Source: Saccharicrinis sp963666825 (GTDB taxonomy: Bacteria; Bacteroidota; Bacteroidia; Bacteroidales; Marinilabiliaceae). From it: a DNA stretch of 64,000 bases. This document shows positions 1 to 7,523 of this stretch, piece after piece. Position numbers and translations under genes: made by a program. The stretch is taken from the NCBI GenBank assembly GCA_963666825.2, contig OY763044.2, positions 1,364,001 to 1,428,000 of the forward strand, in the 5' to 3' direction. The notes under the pieces are model-generated. The model was not told the DNA's origin. It saw only the letters and a program-made list of their open reading frames with translations, and did not search any database. Positions within the stretch are counted from its first letter, which is position 1; every line of letters begins with the position of its first letter.

Positions 1-122
1 TTGGTAATAAAATTAACTTCAATCAATCGGAAAGTACGTTCATGAATAAGACTGGAGTGCTCTTTTATGATGTGAATAACCTTGATTGTAAGGGTATGTT
101 GCAAAAGTTTATTCAGGAATAA
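1..122 (+). CDS. C-terminal end of an unrecognised protein (5' end outside window)
   Basis: An open frame runs from base 3 to a TAA at 120-122 and reads about 39 residues, ending in the residues CKGMLQKFIQE. No start is needed inside the window, so this is most likely the tail of a gene that begins upstream. The piece is too short for a family call. Its last 14 bases overlap the 3' end of the convergent histidine kinase gene. It could also be a chance open frame, but its length and tail-to-tail placement fit a real gene end. Confidence 0.45.
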   Translation, partial: GNKINFNQSESTFMNKTGVLFYDVNNLDCKGMLQKFIQE

Positions 123-2007
123 TAGGGAGTTTAATATAGAAAATACTTCCTTTTTCTGACTCACTTTCCATTCTGATTTCGCCTTTAAGAATGCTTGTGA
201 TTTTATTAACTATGGCCAAACCCAGGCCTGCTCCTGATTTTTTAACGGATGGATTACTTTGATGTATTTGTCTGAACGGTTCAAAAATTATTTCCTGATC
301 TTCTTTTGAAATACCAACTCCCGTATCTTTAACATAGAATGTCATGAAATGATGATCTGTCTTGCATCCAAGAACTATACTTCCCTCTGGGGTATATTTT
401 ATGGCGTTTGTGATTAAGTTATTTATGATTTGATGTAGCAGAGCCAGGTCGGATATTATATTAAAATCATCTGCGATTTCATTATCTTCTATAATAAATT
501 CCAGATTTTCATTTTTCGCTGAAATGAAAAATAATTCATGTGTTTCAATTAAAAAATCTTTAATATTTATTGATACCCATCGTGGTTCAATAACTCCGGA
601 TTCAATTTTAGACAGATTGATAATACTATCTAGTATTGAAAGTAGTTGTTGACTTCCTTTTATAACTAAATTGACATATTGTTTGTATTGATCCGAATTT
701 GCATCACATTCTTCCAGTAATTGCGAAAAGCCAACAATACTATTCATCGGAGTCCTTATTTCATGACTGATATTTGCTAAAAATGATTGTGTTAATCTTT
801 CACTTTCAGAAGCCTTTCTTAATGCAATATTGAGTCTGTCATTGGTTTCTTTTAACTTCTGTTTGTCAATTTTTAACCTGTCATTAGTTGTATTAATTTC
901 TATAATATAATCATTGATTTGGGTTTTCATATTTTCAAAAGCTCTTGCCAAAATGCCTATCTCATCTTTTCTTGCTAAAAGCGAAGAGTCTGTTGAAGTA
1001 TCTAAATGTCCGGTTGCAATAGCATCACTTAATCTTTTAAGCCTTAATAATGGATTTGTAATACCTCTTGAAATAAAATGTATAATTAATAAGGAAAGCA
1101 GAACGAAAAGTATGCTATATATTATGGTGTGTTTCTTTATGATATTTAATACCGGGAAAATGTCATTTTGAGGTACCAATGTAACTAATCGATAGTTCCC
1201 ATAAAACGTGGGGAGGTAGGCTATTTCATATTTTGTATTACCAATTTTAGCATCGGATATTAAATTAGCATTATTATCATGTAAAATTTTGCTGACAATA
1301 TCCCTTGGAAGATGTCTTGAAATGGGAAAATTTACTTCCTTTAAATTCTCACTCATTATTACCTTACCAACACTATCAATCAGCCATATTTTTGAATTTT
1401 CAGATGTTTTATGATATTTAAATTCTTCGCTAAGAATAATTGGTTTTAAACCTACTCCAGCTATACCTATAGGATTATTAATATCTCCCATAAGAACGTT
1501 TATAAACAAAATAGATTGGTTTAGTTCTCTGTTAAAATCAAAATTTAACGTTGTTTTAATTTTGTTATTTATGGTCTTGTAAAACCAATTGTCATCTGGA
1601 TCGTGTTCCGAAATAACATCCAGTAATTCGTAGTTTTCTCTCCAGTAGTTTTTTGTAAATCTATTAACTGCAAATACAGTTGTATAATTGTTATTGCTTT
1701 GAAGATAGTCTAAGCGTTTTAATGCCAGGTTCTTTAATTCGTCAGAGGTTTCTCCTGAAGAGAACCATGATAATAAAGTTGGATCTTCTGCTAAAATCTC
1801 AGAAGTTTCAATTGCTCTCTGCAATATGGATTGAAAAGTACTTTGGGTTGCTTTTAATACTGTATAATATCTTTTTTCTCGATAATCCTTATATAAAGAA
1901 CTTTTTACTGTGCTAATATGTAATAAGCTTAGAACTATAACAATGAATAATGTTGATACTCCTAATATTAGTTGCAGTTTAATTCGTATTTTCTTGTAAT
2001 GAATCAT
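109..2007 (-). CDS. Membrane sensor histidine kinase (Cache-like sensor, HAMP, HisKA, HATPase)
   Basis: This 632-residue protein is a two-component sensor kinase of the inner membrane. A first membrane helix (about 13-32) and a second (about 294-314) bracket a roughly 260-residue extracytoplasmic region that looks like a Cache sensor. A HAMP region (about 315-370) and a coiled coil (370-405) follow. The HisKA box SHEIRTP carries the phospho-acceptor His415. The ATPase domain shows the N box (NLITNAIKYT, about 530-539), G1 (DTGVGI, 561-566), the F box (FEPFRQ) and G2 (GAGLGLAI, about 592-599). No receiver domain is fused and no response regulator lies beside it, so it is an orphan kinase here. 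The ligand cannot be read from the sequence. Confidence 0.93.
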   Translation of the reverse strand: MIHYKKIRIKLQLILGVSTLFIVIVLSLLHISTVKSSLYKDYREKRYYTVLKATQSTFQSILQRAIETSEILAEDPTLLSWFSSGETSDELKNLALKRLDYLQSNNNYTTVFAVNRFTKNYWRENYELLDVISEHDPDDNWFYKTINNKIKTTLNFDFNRELNQSILFINVLMGDINNPIGIAGVGLKPIILSEEFKYHKTSENSKIWLIDSVGKVIMSENLKEVNFPISRHLPRDIVSKILHDNNANLISDAKIGNTKYEIAYLPTFYGNYRLVTLVPQNDIFPVLNIIKKHTIIYSILFVLLSLLIIHFISRGITNPLLRLKRLSDAIATGHLDTSTDSSLLARKDEIGILARAFENMKTQINDYIIEINTTNDRLKIDKQKLKETNDRLNIALRKASESERLTQSFLANISHEIRTPMNSIVGFSQLLEECDANSDQYKQYVNLVIKGSQQLLSILDSIINLSKIESGVIEPRWVSINIKDFLIETHELFFISAKNENLEFIIEDNEIADDFNIISDLALLHQIINNLITNAIKYTPEGSIVLGCKTDHHFMTFYVKDTGVGISKEDQEIIFEPFRQIHQSNPSVKKSGAGLGLAIVNKITSILKGEIRMESESEKGSIFYIKLPIIPE

Positions 2008-2075
2008 TTAAGAAAAAAATAATTTAGGTCCTCAATAGCTTTAATAGGAGCAATGTAATATTTTAGTATGTAAAA

Positions 2076-2108
2076 TTGAAGTATATCTAATAATTTATTG
2101 TTCCTTTG
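2076..2108 (+). promoter_or_regulatory. Probable promoter of the acyltransferase gene
   Basis: A TTG at 2076-2078 and TTCCTTTG at 2101-2108 are 22 bases apart. This matches the Bacteroidota primary-sigma pattern TTG-N17-23-TAnnTTTG with one mismatch in the -7 box. It would give a leader of about 55 bases before the ATG at 2172. Confidence 0.4.
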
Positions 2109-2171
2109 CAGCAAATTTTAAGAACATGGATAAATTAATTTATTCATGTTTTATAATTTATATTATTAATA

Positions 2172-2906
2172 ATGGTTCGAATTCTTAGTTACTTATTGTC
2201 ACCTGTTTATTGGATTTATTTTGGTTTTCTATTATTACTATTTCATATAATTCAAGTTTTATGTCATACTTTTGGAGGTTATTATCCTCGGAAAAAGGCT
2301 GTTGATATATTAAACTTTTTATTATTGTATGGTTTAAAAATAGTAGGAGCTAAAATTACCTTTGAAGGTTTTGATAATTTGCCACAAGATAGACCATTTA
2401 TTATTGTTTCTAATCATCAAAGTACTTTTGATATTCCTCCAATAGTTTGGGGGTTTCGTAAGCATCACCCAAAATTTGTTTCTAAAGCAGAATTAGGTAA
2501 AGGTATCCCATCAATTTCATACAATCTACGTAAAGGTGGATCTGCTTTGATAGATAGAAAGAATGGTCGTCAGGCAATGGTTGAAATATCAAAACTGGGT
2601 AAGCATATTGAAAAAGAAAATTTCAGTGCCAGTATATTTCCTGAAGGAACAAGAAGTAAAAATGGAAAGGTGCGTTCATTTCAATATCCAGGAATTGCTA
2701 CTCTTGTAAAATCTGCTCCTTCTGCTTTATTGGTACCAATGGCGATAAAAGGAAATTATGAATTAACTAAGAAAGGTTACTTCCCTCTGACCTTTGGGTG
2801 TAAACTTACTTATACAGCTTTACCTTCAATAGATCCCAAAGAAAAAGATCTTAAAGAATTAATTCTGGATATTGAAGAACAAATTAAGACTAAGGTTTAT
2901 AATTAA
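2172..2906 (+). CDS. plsC: 1-acyl-sn-glycerol-3-phosphate acyltransferase family protein
   Basis: The 244-residue product belongs to the PlsC acyltransferase family, which moves an acyl chain onto lysophosphatidic acid or a related acceptor in phospholipid synthesis. The catalytic NHxxxxD motif is present (NHQSTFD, His82 and Asp87), as is the acceptor-site motif FPEGTR at about 156-161. One or two hydrophobic helices at the N-terminus (residues 8-32) anchor it to the inner membrane. Length is usual for the family. It stands alone, and its stop is only 7 bases from the convergent nspC gene. Acyl-acceptor specificity is not visible; an ornithine-lipid or other lyso-lipid acyltransferase remains possible. 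Confidence 0.88.
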   Translation: MVRILSYLLSPVYWIYFGFLLLLFHIIQVLCHTFGGYYPRKKAVDILNFLLLYGLKIVGAKITFEGFDNLPQDRPFIIVSNHQSTFDIPPIVWGFRKHHPKFVSKAELGKGIPSISYNLRKGGSALIDRKNGRQAMVEISKLGKHIEKENFSASIFPEGTRSKNGKVRSFQYPGIATLVKSAPSALLVPMAIKGNYELTKKGYFPLTFGCKLTYTALPSIDPKEKDLKELILDIEEQIKTKVYN

Positions 2907-2926
2907 TAAATTTTTAACCTAGTCTT
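2886..2926. terminator. Bidirectional hairpin made from the 3' coding ends of two convergent genes
   Basis: Arms AAGACTA(A)GGTT at 2886-2897 and AACCTAGTCTT at 2916-2926 form an 11-bp stem with one bulged A. The left arm lies inside the last codons of the plsC-like gene and the right arm inside the last codons of nspC. T-rich sequence follows on the plus strand. It probably ends transcription in both directions. Confidence 0.45.
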
Positions 2927-4056
2927 CTTTTATAATCCTGATAATCGAATCTTCTAAGTAATACAAATTCGTTATTCTTATTCCATATTCCTATTGATGG
3001 ATGAGGAACTCCGTTAAACATGGTTGTTTTAACCATAGTGTAGTGTATCATGTCTTCAAAGATGATATGATCTCCAATTGATAGTTCTTTATCAAAAGAA
3101 TAATCTCCTACAAAATCACCTGCTAAACAGCTATTGCCTCCCATTCTGTATGAATATTTTTCCGGAATATATTCTGATTTAGCATTTTTTATTCCTGGTT
3201 GATAAGGCATTTCAAGGCAATCAGGCATGTGAGCTGCAAATGAAACGTCAAGAATTGCTGTTTTAATTCCTTTATTTTCTACAATATCAACTACTGAGCT
3301 AACTAATACTCCGGTTCCCCAGTTAAATGCACTACCGGGTTCTAGAATTAAATGTATATTCCACTTTTCTTTAAAAGCCTTAAGGGTTCTTATTAAATGT
3401 TCAACATCGTAATCCTTGTGGGTCATAAGATGACCACCACCCATATTAAGCCATTTAATTTTAGTAAGATATTTACCAAATTTACTTTCTACAGCTTTTA
3501 ATGTATTTTCCAGATCAAATGATTTGGATTCACATAAGGTATGAAAATGTAGGCCTTCAATGTGTTCCGGTAATTCATCTGGCATATCTTCAATAGAGAT
3601 ACCAAGACGTGTACCTGGAGAACATGGATTATATAAATCTGTTTCAACGGTAGAAAATTCAGGATTGATTCTCAATCCCATTGAGATTTTTTCAGGATGA
3701 TTAAGAACTTTATCTTTGAATCTATTGTATTGATTAAGTGAATTAAAGGTTATGTGAGAACTATAACCCATTATTGTTTCAAAGTCTGCATCGGTATAGG
3801 CTGGAGCATAAGTATGAGCTTTAGAACCCATTTCTTCAAAAGCCAATTGAGCCTCATTAACAGAACTTGCTGTTGCAGTTGGAATATATTCTGTAATGAT
3901 TGGAAAAGCCCCCCACATAGCAAATGACTTAAATGCCAAGATAATCTCCACATTTGCTCTATCCTTAACTGATTTAATAAGTTCTAGATTCTTACGTAAG
4001 ATATTTTCATCTAATACATAGCAAGGAGAGGGAATTTCTGTGAAATTTATAGACAT
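2914..4056 (-). CDS. nspC: Carboxynorspermidine / carboxyspermidine decarboxylase
   Basis: This 380-residue protein is a PLP-dependent alanine-racemase-fold decarboxylase. It converts carboxy(nor)spermidine to (nor)spermidine in the alternative polyamine pathway used widely in Bacteroidota. The PLP lysine is in AFKSFA (Lys43). Other markers are HFHTLCES (about 170-177), the phosphate-binding GGGH (206-209), EPGSAF (239-244) and the catalytic Cys310 in CLAGD. It lies 91 bases downstream of the partner dehydrogenase on the same strand, so the two likely form one transcription unit. The protein has no signal peptide and is cytoplasmic. Family and pathway are secure; whether the product is spermidine or norspermidine cannot be decided from sequence. 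Confidence 0.93.
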   Translation of the reverse strand: MSINFTEIPSPCYVLDENILRKNLELIKSVKDRANVEIILAFKSFAMWGAFPIITEYIPTATASSVNEAQLAFEEMGSKAHTYAPAYTDADFETIMGYSSHITFNSLNQYNRFKDKVLNHPEKISMGLRINPEFSTVETDLYNPCSPGTRLGISIEDMPDELPEHIEGLHFHTLCESKSFDLENTLKAVESKFGKYLTKIKWLNMGGGHLMTHKDYDVEHLIRTLKAFKEKWNIHLILEPGSAFNWGTGVLVSSVVDIVENKGIKTAILDVSFAAHMPDCLEMPYQPGIKNAKSEYIPEKYSYRMGGNSCLAGDFVGDYSFDKELSIGDHIIFEDMIHYTMVKTTMFNGVPHPSIGIWNKNNEFVLLRRFDYQDYKRRLG

Positions 4057-4089
4057 TACTTTTGGGTGTTATTATTTATTGAATGAAAT

Positions 4090-4117
4090 AGGGTTTCATA
4101 ATTTATTATGAAACCCT
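4090..4117 (-). other. Perfect hairpin between the two polyamine genes
   Basis: The arms AGGGTTTCATA (4090-4100) and TATGAAACCCT (4107-4117) pair perfectly over 11 bp, extend by one A:T pair and close on a 4-base loop. The hairpin lies in the 91-base gap after the dehydrogenase gene and before nspC. Only a weak T-rich run follows on the minus strand. It may be a partial terminator, a processing site or an mRNA-stabilising element that sets the ratio of the two enzymes. Confidence 0.5.
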
Positions 4118-4147
4118 TAAATATTATTATAAAAATTAATTTAGAAA

Positions 4148-5341
4148 TTATAGTTCTAAATCAACATCGTGCATTTCAATCCAAGGTAATCCTAGTTGGT
4201 TTAATTTTTCCATAAATGGATCCGGATTAAATTCTTCTACATTATAAACTCCGGCTTTTTTCCACAGTCCTTGTAAATACATCATTGCGCCAATTGTTGC
4301 AGGAACTCCGGTTGTATAACTTACACCTTGAGCACCTGTTTCTTCGTATGCTGCCTGGTGACTACAGTTATTATAGATGTAGTAAGTTTTTTCTTTTCCA
4401 TCTTTAATACCTTTGATTCTACAACCAATTGATGTTTCTCCTGTATAGTTTTCACCTAAATCACCAGGATTTGGAAGAACAGCCTTTAAAAATTGAATAG
4501 GCACGATTTCTTTACCTTCATACATGATAGGCTCAATTCCTGCCATTCCAATATTTTGAATTACTCTTAAGTGAGTAAGATATTCTTGTCCAAAGGTCAT
4601 CCAGAAACGAGCACGCTTAAGTGATGGATAATTTTTAACAAGAGATTCTAATTCTTCATGGTAAATTAAATATGACTCACGATCACCAATATTTGGGTAG
4701 TTTAATGGTTTATGAATTTCATGAGGTTCTGTTTCAACCCATTTGCCATCTTCCCAGTATTTACCTTTTTGAGTTACCTCTCTGATGTTAATTTCAGGAT
4801 TAAAGTTGGTAGCAAATGCTTTACCATGATCACCTCCATTACAGTCTACAATATCTAAATATTGAATCTCATCAAAATGATGTTTTGCTGCGTGAGCAGT
4901 GAATACACTTGTAACTCCCGGATCAAAGCCACAACCTAAAATTGCAGTAACTCCAGCTTCTTTAAATTGATCATGGAAAGCCCATTGTAGCTTATATTCA
5001 TATTTTGCTTCGTCTAAAGGTTCGTAGTTTGCTGTATCTAAGTATGCTACACCAGTCTTTAAACAAGCTTCCATAATATGTAAGTCCTGATATGGTAAAG
5101 CAACGTTTACAAGAATGTCAGGACCAAAAGATTTGATCAATTCAACTAATTCTGGGACATTATCAGCGTCCACTTGAGCAGTTTTAACTCGGTTATTACC
5201 TATCTTATCAGCTATAGCATCACATTTACTTTTGGTACGACTAGCTAGCATAATTTCAGTAAAAACCTCTGGTAATCCAGCCATTTTAGTGGCTACCACA
5301 GTGCCTACACCACCGGCACCAATAATTAAAACTTTTCCCAT
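4148..5341 (-). CDS. Carboxynorspermidine dehydrogenase (saccharopine dehydrogenase family)
   Basis: The 397-residue product is a saccharopine-dehydrogenase-family reductase. It reductively condenses a diamine (putrescine or diaminopropane) with aspartate semialdehyde to give carboxy(nor)spermidine. The N-terminal Rossmann motif GAGGVG (residues 8-13) binds NAD(P)H. I place the start at the ATG at 5341; an in-frame TTG at 5350 would add three residues and is less likely. The gene is first of a two-gene run with nspC, which completes the route and strongly supports this assignment over a lysine-pathway saccharopine dehydrogenase. The enzyme is cytoplasmic. About 380 bases of non-coding DNA lie upstream. 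Confidence 0.9.
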   Translation of the reverse strand: MGKVLIIGAGGVGTVVATKMAGLPEVFTEIMLASRTKSKCDAIADKIGNNRVKTAQVDADNVPELVELIKSFGPDILVNVALPYQDLHIMEACLKTGVAYLDTANYEPLDEAKYEYKLQWAFHDQFKEAGVTAILGCGFDPGVTSVFTAHAAKHHFDEIQYLDIVDCNGGDHGKAFATNFNPEINIREVTQKGKYWEDGKWVETEPHEIHKPLNYPNIGDRESYLIYHEELESLVKNYPSLKRARFWMTFGQEYLTHLRVIQNIGMAGIEPIMYEGKEIVPIQFLKAVLPNPGDLGENYTGETSIGCRIKGIKDGKEKTYYIYNNCSHQAAYEETGAQGVSYTTGVPATIGAMMYLQGLWKKAGVYNVEEFNPDPFMEKLNQLGLPWIEMHDVDLEL

Positions 5342-5722
5342 TTTTTTCAAATAATTTTTTTTGAATAATAGTTTAACGTAGCAAAGAAATACTATTTTTT
5401 CAATAATGTAAATATCAGTGTAATTATTTTTTGACGTAACAAGTTAACAAAACAGATAATTCGCTGTTTAGTATTGAGATAGTATTATTTTGCGAGTTAT
5501 GATTTAACCTTTGTTAATATAACTTTTGTAGTAAATATACGTAATATTGCACAACTATAAAAAGAACTATCAACAGTTGAGATGATGGTGGGGTAGTTTA
5601 AATGTTGATATGAAACGAGCGGTGGTGAATTACATTAGATTAATTATACTTCAAGCAGTGGCCGATTATTCGGTTTCTTCAGAGCGAGTTCCATGCTACA
5701 ATAAAAAACAAAATTTAAACGC
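5342..5722. other. Long intergenic region between divergent genes
   Basis: These 381 bases separate the divergent polyamine operon and the phosphoesterase gene. The left part is very AT-rich and should hold the promoter of the polyamine genes. The right part (about 5575-5700) is noticeably richer in G and C and contains CCGATTATTCGG, a short inverted repeat. It also holds a 38-codon open frame listed separately. I recognise no known RNA element. Confidence 0.5.
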
Positions 5723-5726
5723 ATGA
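5610..5726 (+). CDS. Candidate 38-residue leader peptide overlapping the next start codon
   Basis: An ATG at 5610 opens a 38-codon frame that ends in a TGA sharing the four bases ATGA with the ATG of the following phosphoesterase gene. That arrangement is the classical sign of translational coupling. The predicted peptide starts MKRAVVNYIRLIILQ and matches nothing I know. The region is more GC-rich than ordinary intergenic DNA here. The frame may still be chance: there is no Shine-Dalgarno site and no conservation evidence. Confidence 0.22.
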   Translation: MKRAVVNYIRLIILQAVADYSVSSERVPCYNKKQNLNA

Positions 5727-7009
5727 AATTAACTTTTAGTGCATTTTTATTTATTACACTTTTTGTTATTGTAATAGATTTTTTTGGTTTTCTGGTTTGG
5801 AGGAAAGAAGTAGAAGAGCCCAATAGTAAGTTAAATAAATGGATTGGTTATATCTTATTCCTTATTATCCCTGTTTTTGAGATTGTATCTTATTTAATAT
5901 TGGCACAAAACATAAGGGCTGCATCTTCGCCTGCGTTTTATTTGTGGTTTATGGCAGCTAATGCGCTATGTTTGCTGATTTATTTACCAAAAACCTTTTT
6001 CCTTTTTTATTATCTCATATATCTGATATTGTCCTCAATCACTCAGATTTGGAGAAATAAAAAATACTCTAAAGAGCAAACTACAATTAAATATCCTAAG
6101 ATATCAAGAAAGAGATTTATTAACCAATTAGGAATTATCTTTGCAACAGCTCCTTTTATTTCGCTGATATTTGGAATGCATAAAGGTAGGTTTAACTTTT
6201 TTACAAGACATCAGAATTTAAGTTTTCCTAATTTACCTTCTGCTTTTGATGGATTTAAGATTGTGCATATATCAGATATACACCTTGGGTCTTTTGCTAG
6301 TAATTATCATAAACTTGAAGGAATTATTGATATTATAAATCAGGAGAAAGCAGATATAATTTTCTTTACGGGTGATTTAGTTAATAATTTTAAAGAAGAG
6401 ACTTATGGTTGGGATAAAGTATTTACTAAAATTCATGCTAATTATGGTAAATATTCCATTCTAGGAAATCATGATTATGGTGACTATACTGATTGGGATA
6501 CACCAGAAGAGAAAAAGGCAAATTTTGAAGGTGTTGTTAATGCTCACAAAGATTTTGGATTTAGGTTATTAAGAGATCAATCAATTTCTATTGATATAGA
6601 TGGTGAAGATATTGCTGTTACTGGCGTTGAAAATTGGGGGCATGATCCGTTTCCTAGATATGGCGACTTAAATAAAGCAATGAAAGGAACTGAAAAATTT
6701 CCTTTTAAGGTTTTATTATCTCATGATCCAGATCATTGGGATGCAGAAGTTGTCGATAAAACAAACTTTGATTTAACGTTAGCAGGTCACACACATGGAA
6801 TGCAGTTTGGAATTGATTGGAAAGGATTTAAATGGAGCCCTGCAAAATATAAATTTAAAAAGTGGGATGGTTTATATCAGCATAAAAATCAATTTATGTA
6901 TGTAAACAGAGGATTGGGATTTTTAGGTATGCCGGCGAGAATAGGTATGCCACCAGAAATTACAGTTATTAAACTAAATAAAGGACCTGTTGGCACAGAG
7001 CCAATGTAA
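5723..7009 (+). CDS. Membrane-anchored calcineurin-like metallophosphoesterase
   Basis: This 428-residue protein has an N-terminal membrane part with about four hydrophobic helices (residues 3-26, 40-62, 70-110, 135-152) and a C-terminal calcineurin-like phosphoesterase domain. All metal-binding motifs are present: DIH (Asp185, His187), GD (217-218), GNHD (248-251), His334 in SHDPDH, and GHTH (355-358). The architecture matches the YkuE/YaeI-like family, some members of which act on lipid phosphates. Substrate and the side of the membrane the domain faces are not readable. It is a single gene, closed downstream by a strong bidirectional hairpin. Confidence 0.9.
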   Translation: MKLTFSAFLFITLFVIVIDFFGFLVWRKEVEEPNSKLNKWIGYILFLIIPVFEIVSYLILAQNIRAASSPAFYLWFMAANALCLLIYLPKTFFLFYYLIYLILSSITQIWRNKKYSKEQTTIKYPKISRKRFINQLGIIFATAPFISLIFGMHKGRFNFFTRHQNLSFPNLPSAFDGFKIVHISDIHLGSFASNYHKLEGIIDIINQEKADIIFFTGDLVNNFKEETYGWDKVFTKIHANYGKYSILGNHDYGDYTDWDTPEEKKANFEGVVNAHKDFGFRLLRDQSISIDIDGEDIAVTGVENWGHDPFPRYGDLNKAMKGTEKFPFKVLLSHDPDHWDAEVVDKTNFDLTLAGHTHGMQFGIDWKGFKWSPAKYKFKKWDGLYQHKNQFMYVNRGLGFLGMPARIGMPPEITVIKLNKGPVGTEPM

Positions 7010-7030
7010 AAAATATCGGAAATCTAATAC

Positions 7031-7066
7031 AAGAAGTCATTAGTTAATTCTAATGACTTCTTTTTT
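7031..7066. terminator. Bidirectional intrinsic terminator
   Basis: The 13-base arms 7031-7043 and 7050-7062 (core AAGTCATTAG / CTAATGACTT) pair perfectly around a 6-base loop and are followed on the plus strand by a run of six T. It lies between the convergent phosphoesterase gene and the small gene at 7083 and should serve both. Confidence 0.85.
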
Positions 7067-7082
7067 ATGAAAAATGAGTCTA

Positions 7083-7409
7083 TTAGGCTACGGAGCAATG
7101 TTTCGCATACCATGAAACGGGATGCTCAACTCCTTTTATAAGCTCTTCAATAATAAGGTCATCATTCCAACGATTTTCAAAACTGCAAGTTTGATCTAAA
7201 GCTCTTGAAAGCAACAGCCATTCATCTATAATTCGTGGAGTTAATCGTCCTTCAAATTTTTTAAGTGTATCAAGACAGTTTGTACCTATAAAATGAATAG
7301 AAGGTTGCTCTCTTTTTAATGATTCATGTGTTGTATATATATGTTCTCCAACCTGAATGAATTCTGAATCATCTAAACTAATGTTTAAAGATAAATCGAC
7401 TCTTGACAT
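7083..7409 (-). CDS. Unrecognised 108-residue protein with a strong ribosome binding site
   Basis: I do not recognise this family. The product starts MSRVDLSLNISLDD, has no signal peptide or membrane helix, is slightly acidic, and ends in a short segment with Trp, His and Cys (WYAKHCSVA). A consensus Shine-Dalgarno AGGAGGA (complement of 7417-7423) sits 7 bases before the ATG, which is rare in this AT-rich Bacteroidota sequence and supports the start. It shares a terminator with the convergent phosphoesterase and follows the amylase gene by about 115 bases on the same strand. Function is unknown. Confidence 0.7.
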   Translation of the reverse strand: MSRVDLSLNISLDDSEFIQVGEHIYTTHESLKREQPSIHFIGTNCLDTLKKFEGRLTPRIIDEWLLLSRALDQTCSFENRWNDDLIIEELIKGVEHPVSWYAKHCSVA

Positions 7410-7523
7410 ATAGAAATCCTCCTAAATTTAGTTAACAAATTACCTATATAATTTACTACAATTTTGATTAATTAAAAAGGGTATTAACTTGTTGAAATTC
7501 AATTTAGAATGGATAAAAATTAT

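Noticed and set aside
109..122. Overlap of convergent gene ends as a sign of frameshift
   Set aside because: A 14-base tail-to-tail overlap is ordinary in bacteria, and both frames end in normal stops.
5342..5350. Upstream TTG start for the carboxynorspermidine dehydrogenase
   Set aside because: The ATG three codons later places the Rossmann motif at the usual distance and is the better start.
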